DNA of 64,000 nt from Proteus columbae (GCF_002777965.1 NZ_NGVR01000017.1:186001-250000); one strand, 5' to 3'; positions 1-9,722 are shown, counted from the first letter of the stretch. Program-made: numbers and translations. Notes: generated by a model not told the origin, from the sequence alone.

Positions 1-615
1 AATGATATTCGTGCAGCTCTTGTGGGTGAAATGTGGAAAGGTCGCTGCCGTCATACGCACAGTTGTGCGCTGATTGGTATCGGCACAGGATTAGGTTCCG
101 CCTTGCTGATGGATGGAAAAGTTATCCGCGGCGCAAACAATGCAGCGGGTGAAATCGGCTATATGATGTTTGCTCGTGATCATCTTTTTCGTAATTGGCG
201 CAATAAAGGATGCTTTGAGAGTTTCTGCTCCGGCTCAGGTTTAAGTGAGCGTATGGCGAGTTTACGTGGGGAAAATCTTAGTGCGATTGAGATTATTCAA
301 GCCTCACAACAAGGTGATCCGCTTGCTCAATCCTTAGTTGAGGAAATGGCAGATTATCTTGCTATTGGCATTATGAATTTAGTCGCCATTGCAAATCTGG
401 AAAAAGTGGTGTTAACAGGCGGGATCACCCGCTCTGCTGACACTTTTTTACCGCGTGTTCAGGCAAATCTAGATAGACATTTATTTGCTAACACCAAAGT
501 GAATATCGAGCTTTCTGAATTATGGGAAAAAGGCCCGCTTTATGGCATTGCTATTCTCGCCTTAGCCACGCTTTATCCATCAATTCAATTTATGCCCGAG
601 ATCCAATTGAGATAA
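1..615 (+). CDS. ROK family sugar kinase (5'-truncated by the window edge)
   Basis: The reading frame is open from base 1, where it reads NDIRAALVGEMW, a normal ROK interior segment, so the true start lies upstream and about 205 residues of the C-terminal part are visible. ROK hallmarks are the IGTGLGSALLMDGK glycine loop, the GEIGYMMF segment and the VVLTGGI turn. The zinc-type Cys motif seen in many ROK members is poorly conserved; GCFESFCSGSG is the equivalent stretch. ROK proteins phosphorylate hexoses or amino sugars with ATP, or act as repressors, but the DNA-binding end cannot be judged here. It is followed at 40 bp by the GH-like gene and then an MFS transporter, so a sugar-kinase role in that operon is inferred. 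Confidence 0.85.
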   Translation, partial: NDIRAALVGEMWKGRCRHTHSCALIGIGTGLGSALLMDGKVIRGANNAAGEIGYMMFARDHLFRNWRNKGCFESFCSGSGLSERMASLRGENLSAIEIIQASQQGDPLAQSLVEEMADYLAIGIMNLVAIANLEKVVLTGGITRSADTFLPRVQANLDRHLFANTKVNIELSELWEKGPLYGIAILALATLYPSIQFMPEIQLR

Positions 616-654
616 CCCTAATAAAAAAATCTTTAAACGAGATGGGAGCAACTC

Positions 655-1992
655 ATGGCAGGAATACATCTTCACCCACATGATATTTTAGACGAAGGAA
701 TGCCCGCTATTCTTCAACGCCTTGACGGAATGAAGCATGTTGAGCATTTATTTGTCGAAATTAATACTATTTTTGAACGTAATCCTTACCCTGTTGGCGA
801 TCTACCTCATAACCCTATTCATAATGTGGTTATGGGAACAGGTACACTACACATCAATACTCATACTGATTTTCCTCGTCTGAGCCAACGTGTTGATCCA
901 ACTATTTTAGCGGGTGCAGATCCGCTAATGACGATAAAAAAAGCCACTGACGGTGGGAAATATAAAGTTATTCCATGGGCAAATATTCTTAATGGCGATT
1001 TTGTTGGTGATGTAGAAAACAATCAAGTTGTCGATTTTAAAGGCCGTCTACAGGCGCATTGGCTCTGCCCTAATGCCCCAGATGTTGCTCAATTATGGCA
1101 AAAGACATTCACAGCATTAAAACAAAACTATGGTTATGACACATTTCTAATTGACCGAATTCGTTTCCCTGATTGGGCAGGTAAAGAAGTCAATCCAGCG
1201 GGATTATTTACCTGCTTTTGCCCTCACTGTGAAAAGAAAATGGTGCAACAAGGCTTACCGGTTAATGAAATCAAGCATCGTCTTGCAGCTTTGGCTGATT
1301 CATTAAAACAAGGGGATTTCGAAACGCCTGTTACAGCATTAAAAGAAGAGCCACTGTTAAAAGCATGGCAACTATTTCGCCAACAAAGTGTGACTCAATT
1401 AGTTGAAAAATTACTGTCTGATGCAAAACAAACTGCTGGTGGAATTACGTTATGGCTCGATTTGTGGCCACCCGCTTACAGTTGGATCTTAGGTCAGAAC
1501 TACCATGAATTAACGCGTTATTCTTCAACACTCAAACATTTCCCTTATCATAAATTAGGGGGGGGTGCAGATGTTCAAGGATTAATTAATCATTTTGCTC
1601 ATGATAGTGAAAGCCAAGAGCGTGCATTTACTGCGTTTAAACGTTTATTTGAACTACCTTATGATATTTCATATGAAACCTTTAAACAGCAAGGCTTCCC
1701 TATTCACTTTGTTGCAGAACAAAATAATAAAGTTCGTCAGCTTTCACAGCCAAATACCTTTATTTATAGCGGTATTCAAATGTGGAATTTACCCGCCTCT
1801 CAATTAATTGAAGCGGTTATTGCTGCTGAAGAAAGTGCATGTGATTCTCTGCTTTATTATTGCTACGGATGGGCGACTCAAGAATTATTTGATGCAATTG
1901 GTGAACACAATACACCTAATAATAATGCTTATAACAACGTTTATAACAATGTTTATAACAATGTTTATAACAACAACACCGTTAAAGAATAA
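655..1992 (+). CDS. Putative glycoside-hydrolase-like TIM-barrel protein with C-terminal Asn/Tyr repeat
   Basis: This 445-residue protein has no signal peptide and should be cytoplasmic. I do not recognise a named family. The pattern resembles uncharacterised TIM-barrel hydrolases: a strand ending in FLIDRIRFPDW near residue 170, then a CFCPHCEKKM cluster as found in hypothetical glycoside hydrolases, and an LWLDLWPPAYSW segment near residue 270. It lies between a ROK kinase and an MFS transporter in the same orientation, with a good ribosome site (GATGGGAG) before the ATG. The inferred role is cleavage of an imported glycoside before phosphorylation. The last 25 residues are a low-complexity NNVY repeat encoded by 12-bp tandem units, which looks like an unstable tail and not a folded part. 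Confidence 0.6.
   Translation: MAGIHLHPHDILDEGMPAILQRLDGMKHVEHLFVEINTIFERNPYPVGDLPHNPIHNVVMGTGTLHINTHTDFPRLSQRVDPTILAGADPLMTIKKATDGGKYKVIPWANILNGDFVGDVENNQVVDFKGRLQAHWLCPNAPDVAQLWQKTFTALKQNYGYDTFLIDRIRFPDWAGKEVNPAGLFTCFCPHCEKKMVQQGLPVNEIKHRLAALADSLKQGDFETPVTALKEEPLLKAWQLFRQQSVTQLVEKLLSDAKQTAGGITLWLDLWPPAYSWILGQNYHELTRYSSTLKHFPYHKLGGGADVQGLINHFAHDSESQERAFTAFKRLFELPYDISYETFKQQGFPIHFVAEQNNKVRQLSQPNTFIYSGIQMWNLPASQLIEAVIAAEESACDSLLYYCYGWATQELFDAIGEHNTPNNNAYNNVYNNVYNNVYNNNTVKE
1930..1977 (+). repeat. 12-bp in-frame tandem repeat (about 4 units)
   Basis: Four adjacent 12-bp units, TATAACAA(C/T)GTT three times and a degenerate fourth, encode YNNV at the C-terminus of the GH-like protein. The unit length is a multiple of three, so gain or loss of units changes tail length without a frameshift. 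Confidence 0.85.
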
Positions 1993-2019
1993 TACACCGC
2001 GGAAAATCAGGATCAAATT

Positions 2020-3180
2020 ATGGCTAAACAACAAAAATGGAAAGTTTTTTTCCTTCTGTTTGTCACGATGTTTTTACTCGGTGGCATTCAAAATACAAAA
2101 GGGCTTATTCTCGAACAAGTTCAACATGATATTTCATTAAATATGAGCCAAGTAGGCTCATTAATTACCTTTTTCCAAATCGGTTTTTTAGTCGCCAGTT
2201 TATTAACGGGCTATTTTACCGATAAGAAAGGGTTAAAAGTCATGATGTTTATTGGCTCATTAATGATGGCTGTCGGTTTAACAGGAACCAGCCTTGCTTT
2301 CAATGTGATGCTATTTTTTGGCTTTTATCTGGTGATTGGTTTAGGGATTGGCTCGATGCTTGTCTCTATCGTAACTGTTATTCCGACTTTCTATAAAGAG
2401 AAAGCAGGTATGATGTTTAATGTCTCTAACGCCATGTTTGGTGTAGGGATGATTGTCACCCCACTTATTTTACAATATCTCTTCTCACACTCTATTTCAT
2501 GGCGTACTTTTTATGTCGGTGTTGCCGTTATTGTTGCTGTGATTATTTTAGTATTAAGCACCTTAAAAATAGAAAGTAGCGCACAAGTCGATATGAAATT
2601 TAGTGACTTTTTAGAGTTGCTGACACAAAAATCACTGTTGCTGGTTATTTTATTTATCACTTTATATGTTGCCGCTGAAGCCGCGTTCTTAAACTTCTTC
2701 CCTATTTTCTATACCTCTATGGATATTGGGAATATGAGTAATGCGCAAAAAGCAGAAACAGCCGCTTATGTTATTTCTAGTTTTGCTTTCTTATTTACCA
2801 TTGGTCGCTTTATTGGTGGCTTTATTAACCTTGCATTAGGTGATCGCAAAACGCTTATTCTGTTCTCACTGTTCTCTCTGATAGCCATTATTGTGAGTCG
2901 TATTTTTGTGCAAGATGTTGTTTATCTGTTTATGGTGTTTGGTTTTGCATTATCTGTTCTATTTCCGACAGCCGCAGCGGTTGCTACAAAATTGACCAGC
3001 AAAAGTGGCTCAGTGATGGGACTTATTTATGTTGCTTCAGGATTGGGCGGTGCCTTAGCCGGCTCATTAATCGGTCAGGTTTCAGAAAGCTATAATGTTT
3101 CTGTTGGCTTTAACCTAATTATCGTATTCGTCGCCCTCTTCTTTATTATTTCTCTGTTTATTAGAGAACAAAAACAATAA
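2020..3180 (+). CDS. MFS transporter, putative sugar permease
   Basis: The 386-residue protein is highly hydrophobic with about twelve membrane spans. After the second span it carries the MFS signature GYFTDKKGLK (loop 2-3 G-X-X-X-D-[KR]-X-G-X-K form), and there is a second related stretch GRFIGGFINLALGDRK in the second half. The gene starts 27 bp after the GH-like gene and is the last gene of the cluster, followed by a clear terminator. Its substrate is unknown. The linked ROK kinase and GH-like protein suggest a sugar or glycoside taken up by proton symport across the inner membrane. Confidence 0.8.
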   Translation: MAKQQKWKVFFLLFVTMFLLGGIQNTKGLILEQVQHDISLNMSQVGSLITFFQIGFLVASLLTGYFTDKKGLKVMMFIGSLMMAVGLTGTSLAFNVMLFFGFYLVIGLGIGSMLVSIVTVIPTFYKEKAGMMFNVSNAMFGVGMIVTPLILQYLFSHSISWRTFYVGVAVIVAVIILVLSTLKIESSAQVDMKFSDFLELLTQKSLLLVILFITLYVAAEAAFLNFFPIFYTSMDIGNMSNAQKAETAAYVISSFAFLFTIGRFIGGFINLALGDRKTLILFSLFSLIAIIVSRIFVQDVVYLFMVFGFALSVLFPTAAAVATKLTSKSGSVMGLIYVASGLGGALAGSLIGQVSESYNVSVGFNLIIVFVALFFIISLFIREQKQ

Positions 3181-3206
3181 CAACAACCGTTATGCCTCTG
3201 AAATTT

Positions 3207-3232
3207 ACCCCTCTTTGTGAGGGGTTTTTTAT
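3207..3232 (+). terminator. Rho-independent terminator after the ROK/GH-like/MFS operon
   Basis: The arms ACCCCTC and GAGGGGT pair across a TTTGT loop and are followed by a T-run. It sits 26 bp after the MFS stop codon. Confidence 0.85.
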
Positions 3233-3253
3233 TTCTACTATCACCTAAAACAA

Positions 3254-3300
3254 AAACTGTACCTTAATATGAGTCTCCCCTACTAAAGTACAGTTTGTTT
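3254..3300 (-). terminator. Terminator-like hairpin after the decarboxylase
   Basis: AAACTGTAC and GTACAGTTT pair over a 25-nt loop, and read on the minus strand the stem runs into a T-rich tail. A second small inverted repeat (TTTAATCA/TGATTAAA, 3303-3327) overlaps the stop codon. Confidence 0.55.
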
Positions 3301-3322
3301 TATTTAATCAGACAATGTTTGA

Positions 3323-5071
3323 TTAAATTTTTGCAGCCTTCTTCGAGCTCATATTTTGACTCATTTCAGTTAAAATCTTCATAAAATTATCAATATGTGC
3401 GCGTTCAGTATTTGGGTTCATAAATACCGCTTTTTCACCTGGAAGATAAATGTAACGGTTATTTTTTGCATATTTAGAACAAGCAATAGAATCAACCCAG
3501 TTAGTAAATAAACCTTCTCTACCACGCTGCAAGAAAAGTTTTCTATGCCACTGAGTGTTGTGAACCATAAAATCATACGCTTCTTTATCAGTAGAACATG
3601 TCAGCTCTAAATCAAAAGCAACGTTAGGATCTTTTACTAAATTAGGATCATACAGTTTAAAACCAACACTTGGCCCTTGGTTTTGAGGAACGATGACTTT
3701 TGCGTTACCCATCTCTAATAACTGATGGCGCATGTAGTTCGCGTTTTGCAAACAGTGGGCAATAATAGTTTGATAACCTTCAATGCCCATATAGTGCATT
3801 GCAGAATAAGCACCAAAAATACCTACACCACTACGTGTACATTCAATAGTAGATTGTAAGTGGGTTTGACCTTCTAATTCATGCTCAAAATAGGTGAAAT
3901 TTTCAGGATCGTTTTCAAGCGCAACGAAATCATTGCCGTTTTTCACCAGCACTAAACTTGAGGTATAGGGTACATACCCCCATTTGTGGAAGTCGATAGT
4001 GATAGAGTCGGCATATTTCAGATGTTTAAATTTCTCAACATTCTGGCGTAACCCTTCTAAAGTGACATCGTTAATTGCCAGAGGGTTACTGCTAAAGTCA
4101 TATTCTAAGAAGAAAATAATCGGCCAACCAACCGCGGCATCAACGTGTACGTGTGGTTTAACAGGGATCTCGAACTCTTCACATAAGCGGTCACGTAATT
4201 CACAAACCCCTTTCACATCATCGACACCAAAGGTGTCTGTTGTGCCTGTGGTTAACATGATAGTTGGTACTTTACATTTAACAGTAAAGCAGGCTCTTAA
4301 TTCACGCTCTAAGTGCTCTAGATTAATCGTATTATCTTCAGATACTTTAATGCGGATAGTTTTGTTATCAACATCAACGCCTAATAGTGCAAGGTTGGTC
4401 ATATTTGAATAGTGACCACCTTGAGAATTAATGATGCGATAGTCTTGATCTGCTGCCATACCTAAATGTTTAGAATTTGGCATGGATTTACGTAAGCCAA
4501 AAAGATAACCATATAAGTTACACATGGTGCCACCTTGAGTGAATACACCAGAGGCAACTTCAGGATCGTATCCCACTAATTTTGCGACTTTTTTGATCGT
4601 CACTTTTTCTAACGCATCAGCGACACCTGAATATTCGCAATACACCATATTAGGGTTGCCCATTAACCCTAAGATAGATCCATAAACACCCGGATCACTT
4701 GGCATCGCAATAACATTTTCAACGGCGAGTGGGTTTTCCCAGTTTTTACACAGTGTCGAAACTAGCATCAGCAATTCATTAGGATCGTTTTCAGGGTAAT
4801 TAATATTTTGCTGAATTTGTGTATCTGCCATTAAACGTTCAAATAATTGTGGCCCATTAGAATAACGCTGTAATTGGTCATTATCATTAGTCGTTGTTTT
4901 TCTAAACTGTGTAATCGATTGGATGGTTTTATCCTGAAATATCGGCCAATACTTCGGATCTCGGCTGAAAAAGTGAGCAATAACGTCATGGTATTTCTTC
5001 TCAAATTCCGCATTTAGAATGTTAGCAGAAGATAGACCTAATAAATCTTGATTTTTCACTATATTCTCCAA
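3323..5071 (-). CDS. Group II pyridoxal-phosphate-dependent decarboxylase
   Basis: This 582-residue cytoplasmic protein has the fold-type I decarboxylase layout: a glycine-rich TQGGTMCNLYG stretch near residue 180, LTTGTTDTFGVDD, HVHVDAAVGWP with the cofactor-binding Asp, and the Schiff-base lysine in DFHKWGYVPY near residue 365. Its length is near that of bacterial tyrosine/aromatic amino acid decarboxylases. It is longer than GadB and carries an N-terminal extension. The substrate cannot be read from sequence; an aromatic amino acid is one candidate, with glutamate or aspartate as alternatives. No antiporter gene is adjacent, unlike classic acid-stress decarboxylase pairs. A long AT-rich upstream region holds a 19-bp inverted repeat next to the start and a perfect CRP-type site. 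Confidence 0.85.
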   Translation of the reverse strand: MENIVKNQDLLGLSSANILNAEFEKKYHDVIAHFFSRDPKYWPIFQDKTIQSITQFRKTTTNDNDQLQRYSNGPQLFERLMADTQIQQNINYPENDPNELLMLVSTLCKNWENPLAVENVIAMPSDPGVYGSILGLMGNPNMVYCEYSGVADALEKVTIKKVAKLVGYDPEVASGVFTQGGTMCNLYGYLFGLRKSMPNSKHLGMAADQDYRIINSQGGHYSNMTNLALLGVDVDNKTIRIKVSEDNTINLEHLERELRACFTVKCKVPTIMLTTGTTDTFGVDDVKGVCELRDRLCEEFEIPVKPHVHVDAAVGWPIIFFLEYDFSSNPLAINDVTLEGLRQNVEKFKHLKYADSITIDFHKWGYVPYTSSLVLVKNGNDFVALENDPENFTYFEHELEGQTHLQSTIECTRSGVGIFGAYSAMHYMGIEGYQTIIAHCLQNANYMRHQLLEMGNAKVIVPQNQGPSVGFKLYDPNLVKDPNVAFDLELTCSTDKEAYDFMVHNTQWHRKLFLQRGREGLFTNWVDSIACSKYAKNNRYIYLPGEKAVFMNPNTERAHIDNFMKILTEMSQNMSSKKAAKI

Positions 5072-5099
5072 ATAGAAACCGACAATAACTTAAATGAAC

Positions 5100-5118
5100 T
5101 GTATAGCAATACTATACA
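5100..5118. promoter_or_regulatory. 19-bp inverted repeat, candidate operator for the decarboxylase
   Basis: TGTATAG-CAATA-CTATACA is a perfect 7-5-7 palindrome 29 bp upstream of the decarboxylase ATG. It resembles a TyrR box (TGTAAA-N6-TTTACA) but its arms are one base further apart, so the cognate regulator is unknown. Confidence 0.45.
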
Positions 5119-5264
5119 TTTTCTAATTAAATTAGTTAGTATTCCATGCAATAACCATGATCACATGAAAAGTCACTCAATAAATAATTTTTAATTAAAT
5201 ATCAATATAATACATCATATCGGAAAGTTAAATTTACAGTAACTATTTTTCATATATCTACTTA

Positions 5265-5280
5265 TGTGACTGACATCACA
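5265..5280. promoter_or_regulatory. CRP-type site
   Basis: TGTGA-CTGACA-TCACA has both perfect CRP half-sites at the correct 6-bp spacing. It lies about 195 bp upstream of the decarboxylase start and far upstream of the gene at 5752, so the target promoter is uncertain. Confidence 0.55.
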
Positions 5281-5751
5281 GTAAAAATAGGGCTATAAAC
5301 AGAAACAATCACTATCAATATTATTAACTATTTGAAATATAATCAAAATATAGCACACACCATCTAACCAACTGATATTGTTGAACTCTTTGTTTAATTA
5401 ATTGAATTAATCTGTTATTTCTGCAATTAGCACTCACTAAATTACATTTAATTTAATCAAGCCAGATAAAATAAGACTAAAACACTAGTATGTTTTTCAT
5501 AATCAGCTAATAAATTCTAATTTTAACCATTATTAGGTATAAAATATGGGTTAAGGTTAATTCAGAAGATATCTATTAATGAAAATATAAAACATGAAAT
5601 TATCACAGTGAATAATGCTAGAAATGATTTAAATATCAGTTAAAATGAAAAATAGTAACTCTGCTAAATAATCAGAATATTTACTCTACATATTTTGTTT
5701 TTTTTGCCGATACTTAAAATAATAAAGTTGGTAATTAACGGAGAACACAAT

Positions 5752-6201
5752 ATGAAGGCACGTATCGCTGTCGCTGCTGTATTCGTATTACTATCCGCAA
5801 GTGTCCATGCTGAAGAATTTACCTGCCAACTTGAAAATGGTAAGTATGTCAGTGTATCCGCTGAACAGGGAAAACCCCCTGTGTATCGTTATGGCACACT
5901 TGCGAAAACAGAAATCACACTACCTGTTCCTCAGCAACCTAATAATAATGTCTTTTATGGACATCAGATGTTTGTTGCTGGCGCATCGACTTATATTCGA
6001 TTTAAGAATGGAAACTACAGCTATGTTGTTTATGACGGTGAAGGTAGAGGATGGCAATTTAATGGTGTTATTGTTTACAAAGGCAATGACATTATTAGTA
6101 AAAAAGGGTGCAAGGAACAGTTAACTCCAAGTCTGGATAATTTAAAAAATTATTCTATTAAAATGGATCCTTATTTAGAAACCTATATTTATGCGCCTTA
6201 A
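5752..6201 (+). CDS. Small exported protein of unknown function
   Basis: The start chosen is the ATG preceded by GGAGAACACA, not an upstream in-frame codon, because it gives a proper signal peptide: MKAR, a hydrophobic core, and a likely cut after SVHA near residue 20. The mature protein is about 130 residues with two cysteines (FTCQL and KKGCKE) that could form a disulfide in the periplasm. It is rich in Tyr, Gly and Asn and looks like a beta-rich domain (YVVYDGEGRGWQF). I do not recognise a family. It is a single-gene unit with a terminator shared with deoD. Confidence 0.7.
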   Translation: MKARIAVAAVFVLLSASVHAEEFTCQLENGKYVSVSAEQGKPPVYRYGTLAKTEITLPVPQQPNNNVFYGHQMFVAGASTYIRFKNGNYSYVVYDGEGRGWQFNGVIVYKGNDIISKKGCKEQLTPSLDNLKNYSIKMDPYLETYIYAP

Positions 6202-6223
6202 TTTGCATATTATTGATTAGACA

Positions 6224-6257
6224 TAAAAAAACCCAATTCTTTGAATTGGGTTTTTAC
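6224..6257. terminator. Bidirectional terminator between the exported protein and deoD
   Basis: AACCCAATTC and GAATTGGGTT pair across TTT, with A-rich sequence on the left and TTTTT on the right, so it can end transcription from both convergent genes. Confidence 0.85.
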
Positions 6258-6283
6258 TATTATTAAGCAACGAGATGTATTGA

Positions 6284-7000
6284 TTAGTCTTCTAATAACA
6301 GAACAGATTCTAATGCAATTTCAATCATTTCGTTAAAAGTCGTTTGACGCTCTTCCGCTGTAGTTTGTGTCCCTTTTTTGATGTGGTCAGAGACGGTACA
6401 GATAGTCAGTGCTCTTGCACCATATTCAGCAGCAACACCATAGATACCAGCAGCTTCCATTTCAACACCAAGGATGCCGTATTTTTCCATAACATCAAAC
6501 ATTTCTGGATCTGGAGAGTAGAACAGATCAGCAGAGAAGATATTACCAACACGAACTTTAATATCTTTTGCTTTTGCTGCAGATACTGCATTTTGAACTA
6601 ATTCAAAATCTGCGATAGCAGCGAAGTCTTGGTCTTTGAAACGCAGACGGTTAACTTTAGAGTCTGTACATGCACCCATACCGATAACAACATCACGTAA
6701 TTCAACGTCTGGTAATACTGCACCACATGAGCCCACACGGATGATCACTTTTACGCCGAAATCAGTAATTAATTCTTTTGCGTAAATTGAGCAAGAAGGA
6801 ATACCCATGCCGTGACCCATAACAGAAATCTTACGGCCTTTATACGTACCTGTAAAACCTAACATACCACGAACGTTATTTACTTGACGGACATCTTGTA
6901 AAAAAGTTTCAGCGATGTATTTAGCACGAAGCGGGTCGCCCGGCATTAAAACGACATCAGCAAAATCGCCCATTTCTGCGTTAATATGAGGGGTAGCCAT
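6284..7000 (-). CDS. deoD: Purine nucleoside phosphorylase DeoD
   Basis: DeoD cleaves purine (deoxy)nucleosides with phosphate to base and (deoxy)ribose-1-phosphate in the cytosol. The 238-residue length matches hexameric bacterial enzymes. Visible motifs are [16 protein letters not shown] near the N-terminus (phosphate-binding Arg), [10 protein letters not shown], the nucleoside-binding [10 protein letters not shown] segment and TVSDH with the catalytic Asp. It is the last gene of deoCABD, separated from deoB by 77 bp that include a strong hairpin, and it ends at a good terminator. Confidence 0.97.
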   Translation of the reverse strand: MATPHINAEMGDFADVVLMPGDPLRAKYIAETFLQDVRQVNNVRGMLGFTGTYKGRKISVMGHGMGIPSCSIYAKELITDFGVKVIIRVGSCGAVLPDVELRDVVIGMGACTDSKVNRLRFKDQDFAAIADFELVQNAVSAAKAKDIKVRVGNIFSADLFYSPDPEMFDVMEKYGILGVEMEAAGIYGVAAEYGARALTICTVSDHIKKGTQTTAEERQTTFNEMIEIALESVLLLED

Positions 7001-7041
7001 AACTCTTCCTTTTAATTGATCTTTTTACTATTTAAATATTA

Positions 7042-7071
7042 TTCGGTAGGTATATTGCTATACCTACCGAA
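7042..7071. repeat. Perfect hairpin in the deoB-deoD spacer
   Basis: TTCGGTAGGTATA and TATACCTACCGAA form a 13-bp perfect stem over a TTGC loop. No T-run follows on the deo strand, so an mRNA-stability or processing element is more likely than a full terminator. Confidence 0.8.
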
Positions 7072-7077
7072 ATAAAA

Positions 7078-8304
7078 TTAGAACATCGCTTTACCGTAAT
7101 CGACTGGTGATAAACCGAAGTATTTCACGACAGTTTGACCGATATCCGCGAAGGTTTCACGATGACCTAATGAACCAGGTTTAACTTTAGGACCATAAAC
7201 CAGAACAGGAATGTGCTCACGAGTATGATCAGAACCTGGCCAAGTTGGGTCGCAACCGTGGTCTGCGGTTAAAATAAGAATGTCATCTTCTTTTACCAGT
7301 TCCATCAGTTCTGGTAAGCGACGGTCGAATAACTCAAGTGCTTCACCATAACCTACAGCATCACGACGGTGACCGTAAGAGGAGTCAAAATCAACAAAGT
7401 TGGTAAAGACGATGGTGTTGTCACCCGCAAGTTTCATTTCTTCAAGTGTCGCATCAAACAGAGCATCAATACCCGTTGCTTTCACTTTCTTAGTAATACC
7501 TACGTTTGCGTAGATGTCAGCAATTTTACCGATAGAAACAACGTGGCCTTGTTTTTCATCAACCAGTTTTTTCAACATAGTTGGTGCTGGTGGCTCAACC
7601 GCTAAGTCATGACGGTTACCTGTACGAGCGAAGTTACCCGGTTTGTCACCGATAAATGGACGCGCAATAACACGACCAATGTTGTAATCGCCTTTGTTTA
7701 GTTCATCACGAGCAATTTCACACAGCTCATATAATTCATCTAAACCGTAAGTTTCTTCATGACACGCAATTTGGAATACAGAGTCAGCAGAGGTATAGAA
7801 AATCGGCTTACCGGTTTTCATATGCTCTTCACCTAGCTCATCCAGAATCACTGTACCAGATGCGTGGCAGTTGCCTAAGTATCCTGGTAATTTTGCACGT
7901 TTAACGATGTTTTCTAACAGCTCTTGTGGGAATGAATTTTTCAGTTCTTTGAAGTATCCCCAATCAAACAGAACAGGAACACCTGCGATTTCCCAGTGGC
8001 CTGACGGAGTATCTTTACCAGAAGAGATTTCACTCGCGTAGCCATAAGCACCGATAATATCTGCGTTTTTGTCTAAACCGATAGGGAATTTACCTGTTGA
8101 TTCTTCTGCTGCTTTACCTAAACCTAAACGGCAAAGATTAGGTAAATGAAGAGGACCTTTACGGCCGTCTCTATCTGCTTTACCGTCAGCAAACGCTTGT
8201 GCGATATGCCCTAAAGTGTCTGAACCTTGGTCACCGAATTTCTCCGCATCACCAGCAGCACCGATACCGAAGGAATCTAATACCATGATATGTACACGTT
8301 TCAT
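7078..8304 (-). CDS. deoB: Phosphopentomutase DeoB
   Basis: DeoB interconverts (deoxy)ribose-1-phosphate and (deoxy)ribose-5-phosphate, linking nucleoside phosphorolysis to DeoC. The 408-residue protein belongs to the alkaline phosphatase superfamily of metalloenzymes. It begins with [14 protein letters not shown] (metal-binding Asp), has [11 protein letters not shown], and ends with the metal-ligand motifs [20 protein letters not shown]. The expected catalytic-threonine region [12 protein letters not shown] is present near residue 95. It lies third in deoCABD, 66 bp after deoA. Confidence 0.97.
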   Translation of the reverse strand: MKRVHIMVLDSFGIGAAGDAEKFGDQGSDTLGHIAQAFADGKADRDGRKGPLHLPNLCRLGLGKAAEESTGKFPIGLDKNADIIGAYGYASEISSGKDTPSGHWEIAGVPVLFDWGYFKELKNSFPQELLENIVKRAKLPGYLGNCHASGTVILDELGEEHMKTGKPIFYTSADSVFQIACHEETYGLDELYELCEIARDELNKGDYNIGRVIARPFIGDKPGNFARTGNRHDLAVEPPAPTMLKKLVDEKQGHVVSIGKIADIYANVGITKKVKATGIDALFDATLEEMKLAGDNTIVFTNFVDFDSSYGHRRDAVGYGEALELFDRRLPELMELVKEDDILILTADHGCDPTWPGSDHTREHIPVLVYGPKVKPGSLGHRETFADIGQTVVKYFGLSPVDYGKAMF

Positions 8305-8370
8305 AATTCTCTCTCCTGTGTCATTCTCCGCAGACTACGGATATGTCACTTATAAATCGTAATTGAGTTC

Positions 8371-9693
8371 TTATTCGCTGATTTGGCGGTACACCATTGG
8401 TGAAGCTTCGCGTTTGCTGTCACCAATTACCATCGCTTTACGGACTTCAGCCGCAGCTTCTTGCCATGATTTTTCACTGTTAGCATGGATCATCGCTAAA
8501 GGTGTATCTGTATTGATCTCAGCACCAAGTGCTACGATGTCGCTTAAACCAACACTGTAATCAATAGCATCAGTCGCTTTACGGCGGCCACCACCTAATG
8601 TCACAACAGACATACCTAATGCACGCGTATCCATTTCTGTAATGAATCCTGCTTTCTCAGCGAATACAGGTTTACTTAATACCGCAGTTGGCAGGTATTT
8701 ATTGTAGTTTTCAACAAAATCAGTTGGGCCTTTCTGTGCTGCAACCATACGACCAAATACTTCTGCTGCTTTACCGTTATCCAACACATCTTGTAGTTTT
8801 TGACGAGCTTGTTGACGATCATCCGCTAAACGGCCTGATACTAACATTTCAACACACAGCGCCATAGTGACTTCAAATAGACGTGGATTACGATATTCGC
8901 CTGTTAAGAATTGAACCGCTTCACGAACTTCAACCGCATTACCTGCGCTAGAAGCTAATACTTCGTTCATATCAGTTAACAGTGCTGTGGTTTGACAGCC
9001 AGCGCCATTTGCTACTTGGACAATTGACTCAGCCAACTCTTCAGATTTTTGATAAGTCGGCATAAAGGCACCCGAGCCAACTTTAACGTCCATCACTAAT
9101 GCATCTAAGCCTTCAGCTAATTTTTTACCTAAAATAGAAGCAGTGATCAGCGGGATTGAGTCAACTGTAGCAGTAATATCACGGGTCGCATAAAAGCGTT
9201 TGTCAGCAGGTGCTAATGAATTGGTCTGTCCGATAATGGCAACACCGACATTGCGAATAATATCGCGGAATTTTTCATCATCAGGAAAAATATCAAAGCC
9301 TGGGATTGCTTCAAGCTTATCTAATGTTCCACCTGTATGACCTAATCCACGACCAGAGATCATCGGAACATAACCACCACAAGCCGCAACCATTGGCCCT
9401 AACATCAGTGAAGTGACATCACCCACACCACCCGTTGAGTGTTTATCAACAATTGGGCCGTTTAAATTTAAGCTTTTCCAGTTCAGCACTGTACCGGAAT
9501 CACGCATAGCTAATGTCAAAGCAACACGCTCTGGCATCGTCATATCGTGGAAATAAATAGTCATTGCTAATGCAGCAATTTGACCTTCAGAAACAGTATT
9601 ATCTCTGACGCCATTAATGAAAAAACGAATTTCTTCCTCAGTTAAAGGATGACCATCACGCTTTTTACGAATAATCTCTTGGGCAAGAAACAC
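8371..9693 (-). CDS. deoA: Thymidine phosphorylase DeoA
   Basis: DeoA phosphorolyses thymidine and deoxyuridine to base plus deoxyribose-1-phosphate. The 440-residue length equals the E. coli dimeric enzyme. The family signature is seen as [15 protein letters not shown] near residue 85, followed by [16 protein letters not shown] and the phosphate-binding [10 protein letters not shown]. The gene is second in deoCABD. The deoC-deoA spacer contains a GC-rich hairpin. Confidence 0.97.
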   Translation of the reverse strand: MFLAQEIIRKKRDGHPLTEEEIRFFINGVRDNTVSEGQIAALAMTIYFHDMTMPERVALTLAMRDSGTVLNWKSLNLNGPIVDKHSTGGVGDVTSLMLGPMVAACGGYVPMISGRGLGHTGGTLDKLEAIPGFDIFPDDEKFRDIIRNVGVAIIGQTNSLAPADKRFYATRDITATVDSIPLITASILGKKLAEGLDALVMDVKVGSGAFMPTYQKSEELAESIVQVANGAGCQTTALLTDMNEVLASSAGNAVEVREAVQFLTGEYRNPRLFEVTMALCVEMLVSGRLADDRQQARQKLQDVLDNGKAAEVFGRMVAAQKGPTDFVENYNKYLPTAVLSKPVFAEKAGFITEMDTRALGMSVVTLGGGRRKATDAIDYSVGLSDIVALGAEINTDTPLAMIHANSEKSWQEAAAEVRKAMVIGDSKREASPMVYRQISE

Positions 9694-9722
9694 TGCAACC
9701 TCCTGGTTTTATAGCATTGGTA

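Larger units (their letters stand above)
5072..5751. other. 680-bp gene-free AT-rich region
   Basis: No credible ORF lies here. It separates the divergent decarboxylase and periplasmic-protein genes and holds the palindrome at 5100 and the CRP-type site at 5265. The remainder is very AT-rich and could bind H-NS or encode an unrecognised small RNA, but I see no specific RNA structure. Confidence 0.6.

Noticed and set aside
5100-5118. True TyrR box
   Set aside because: The arms are one base too far apart and the central bases do not match.
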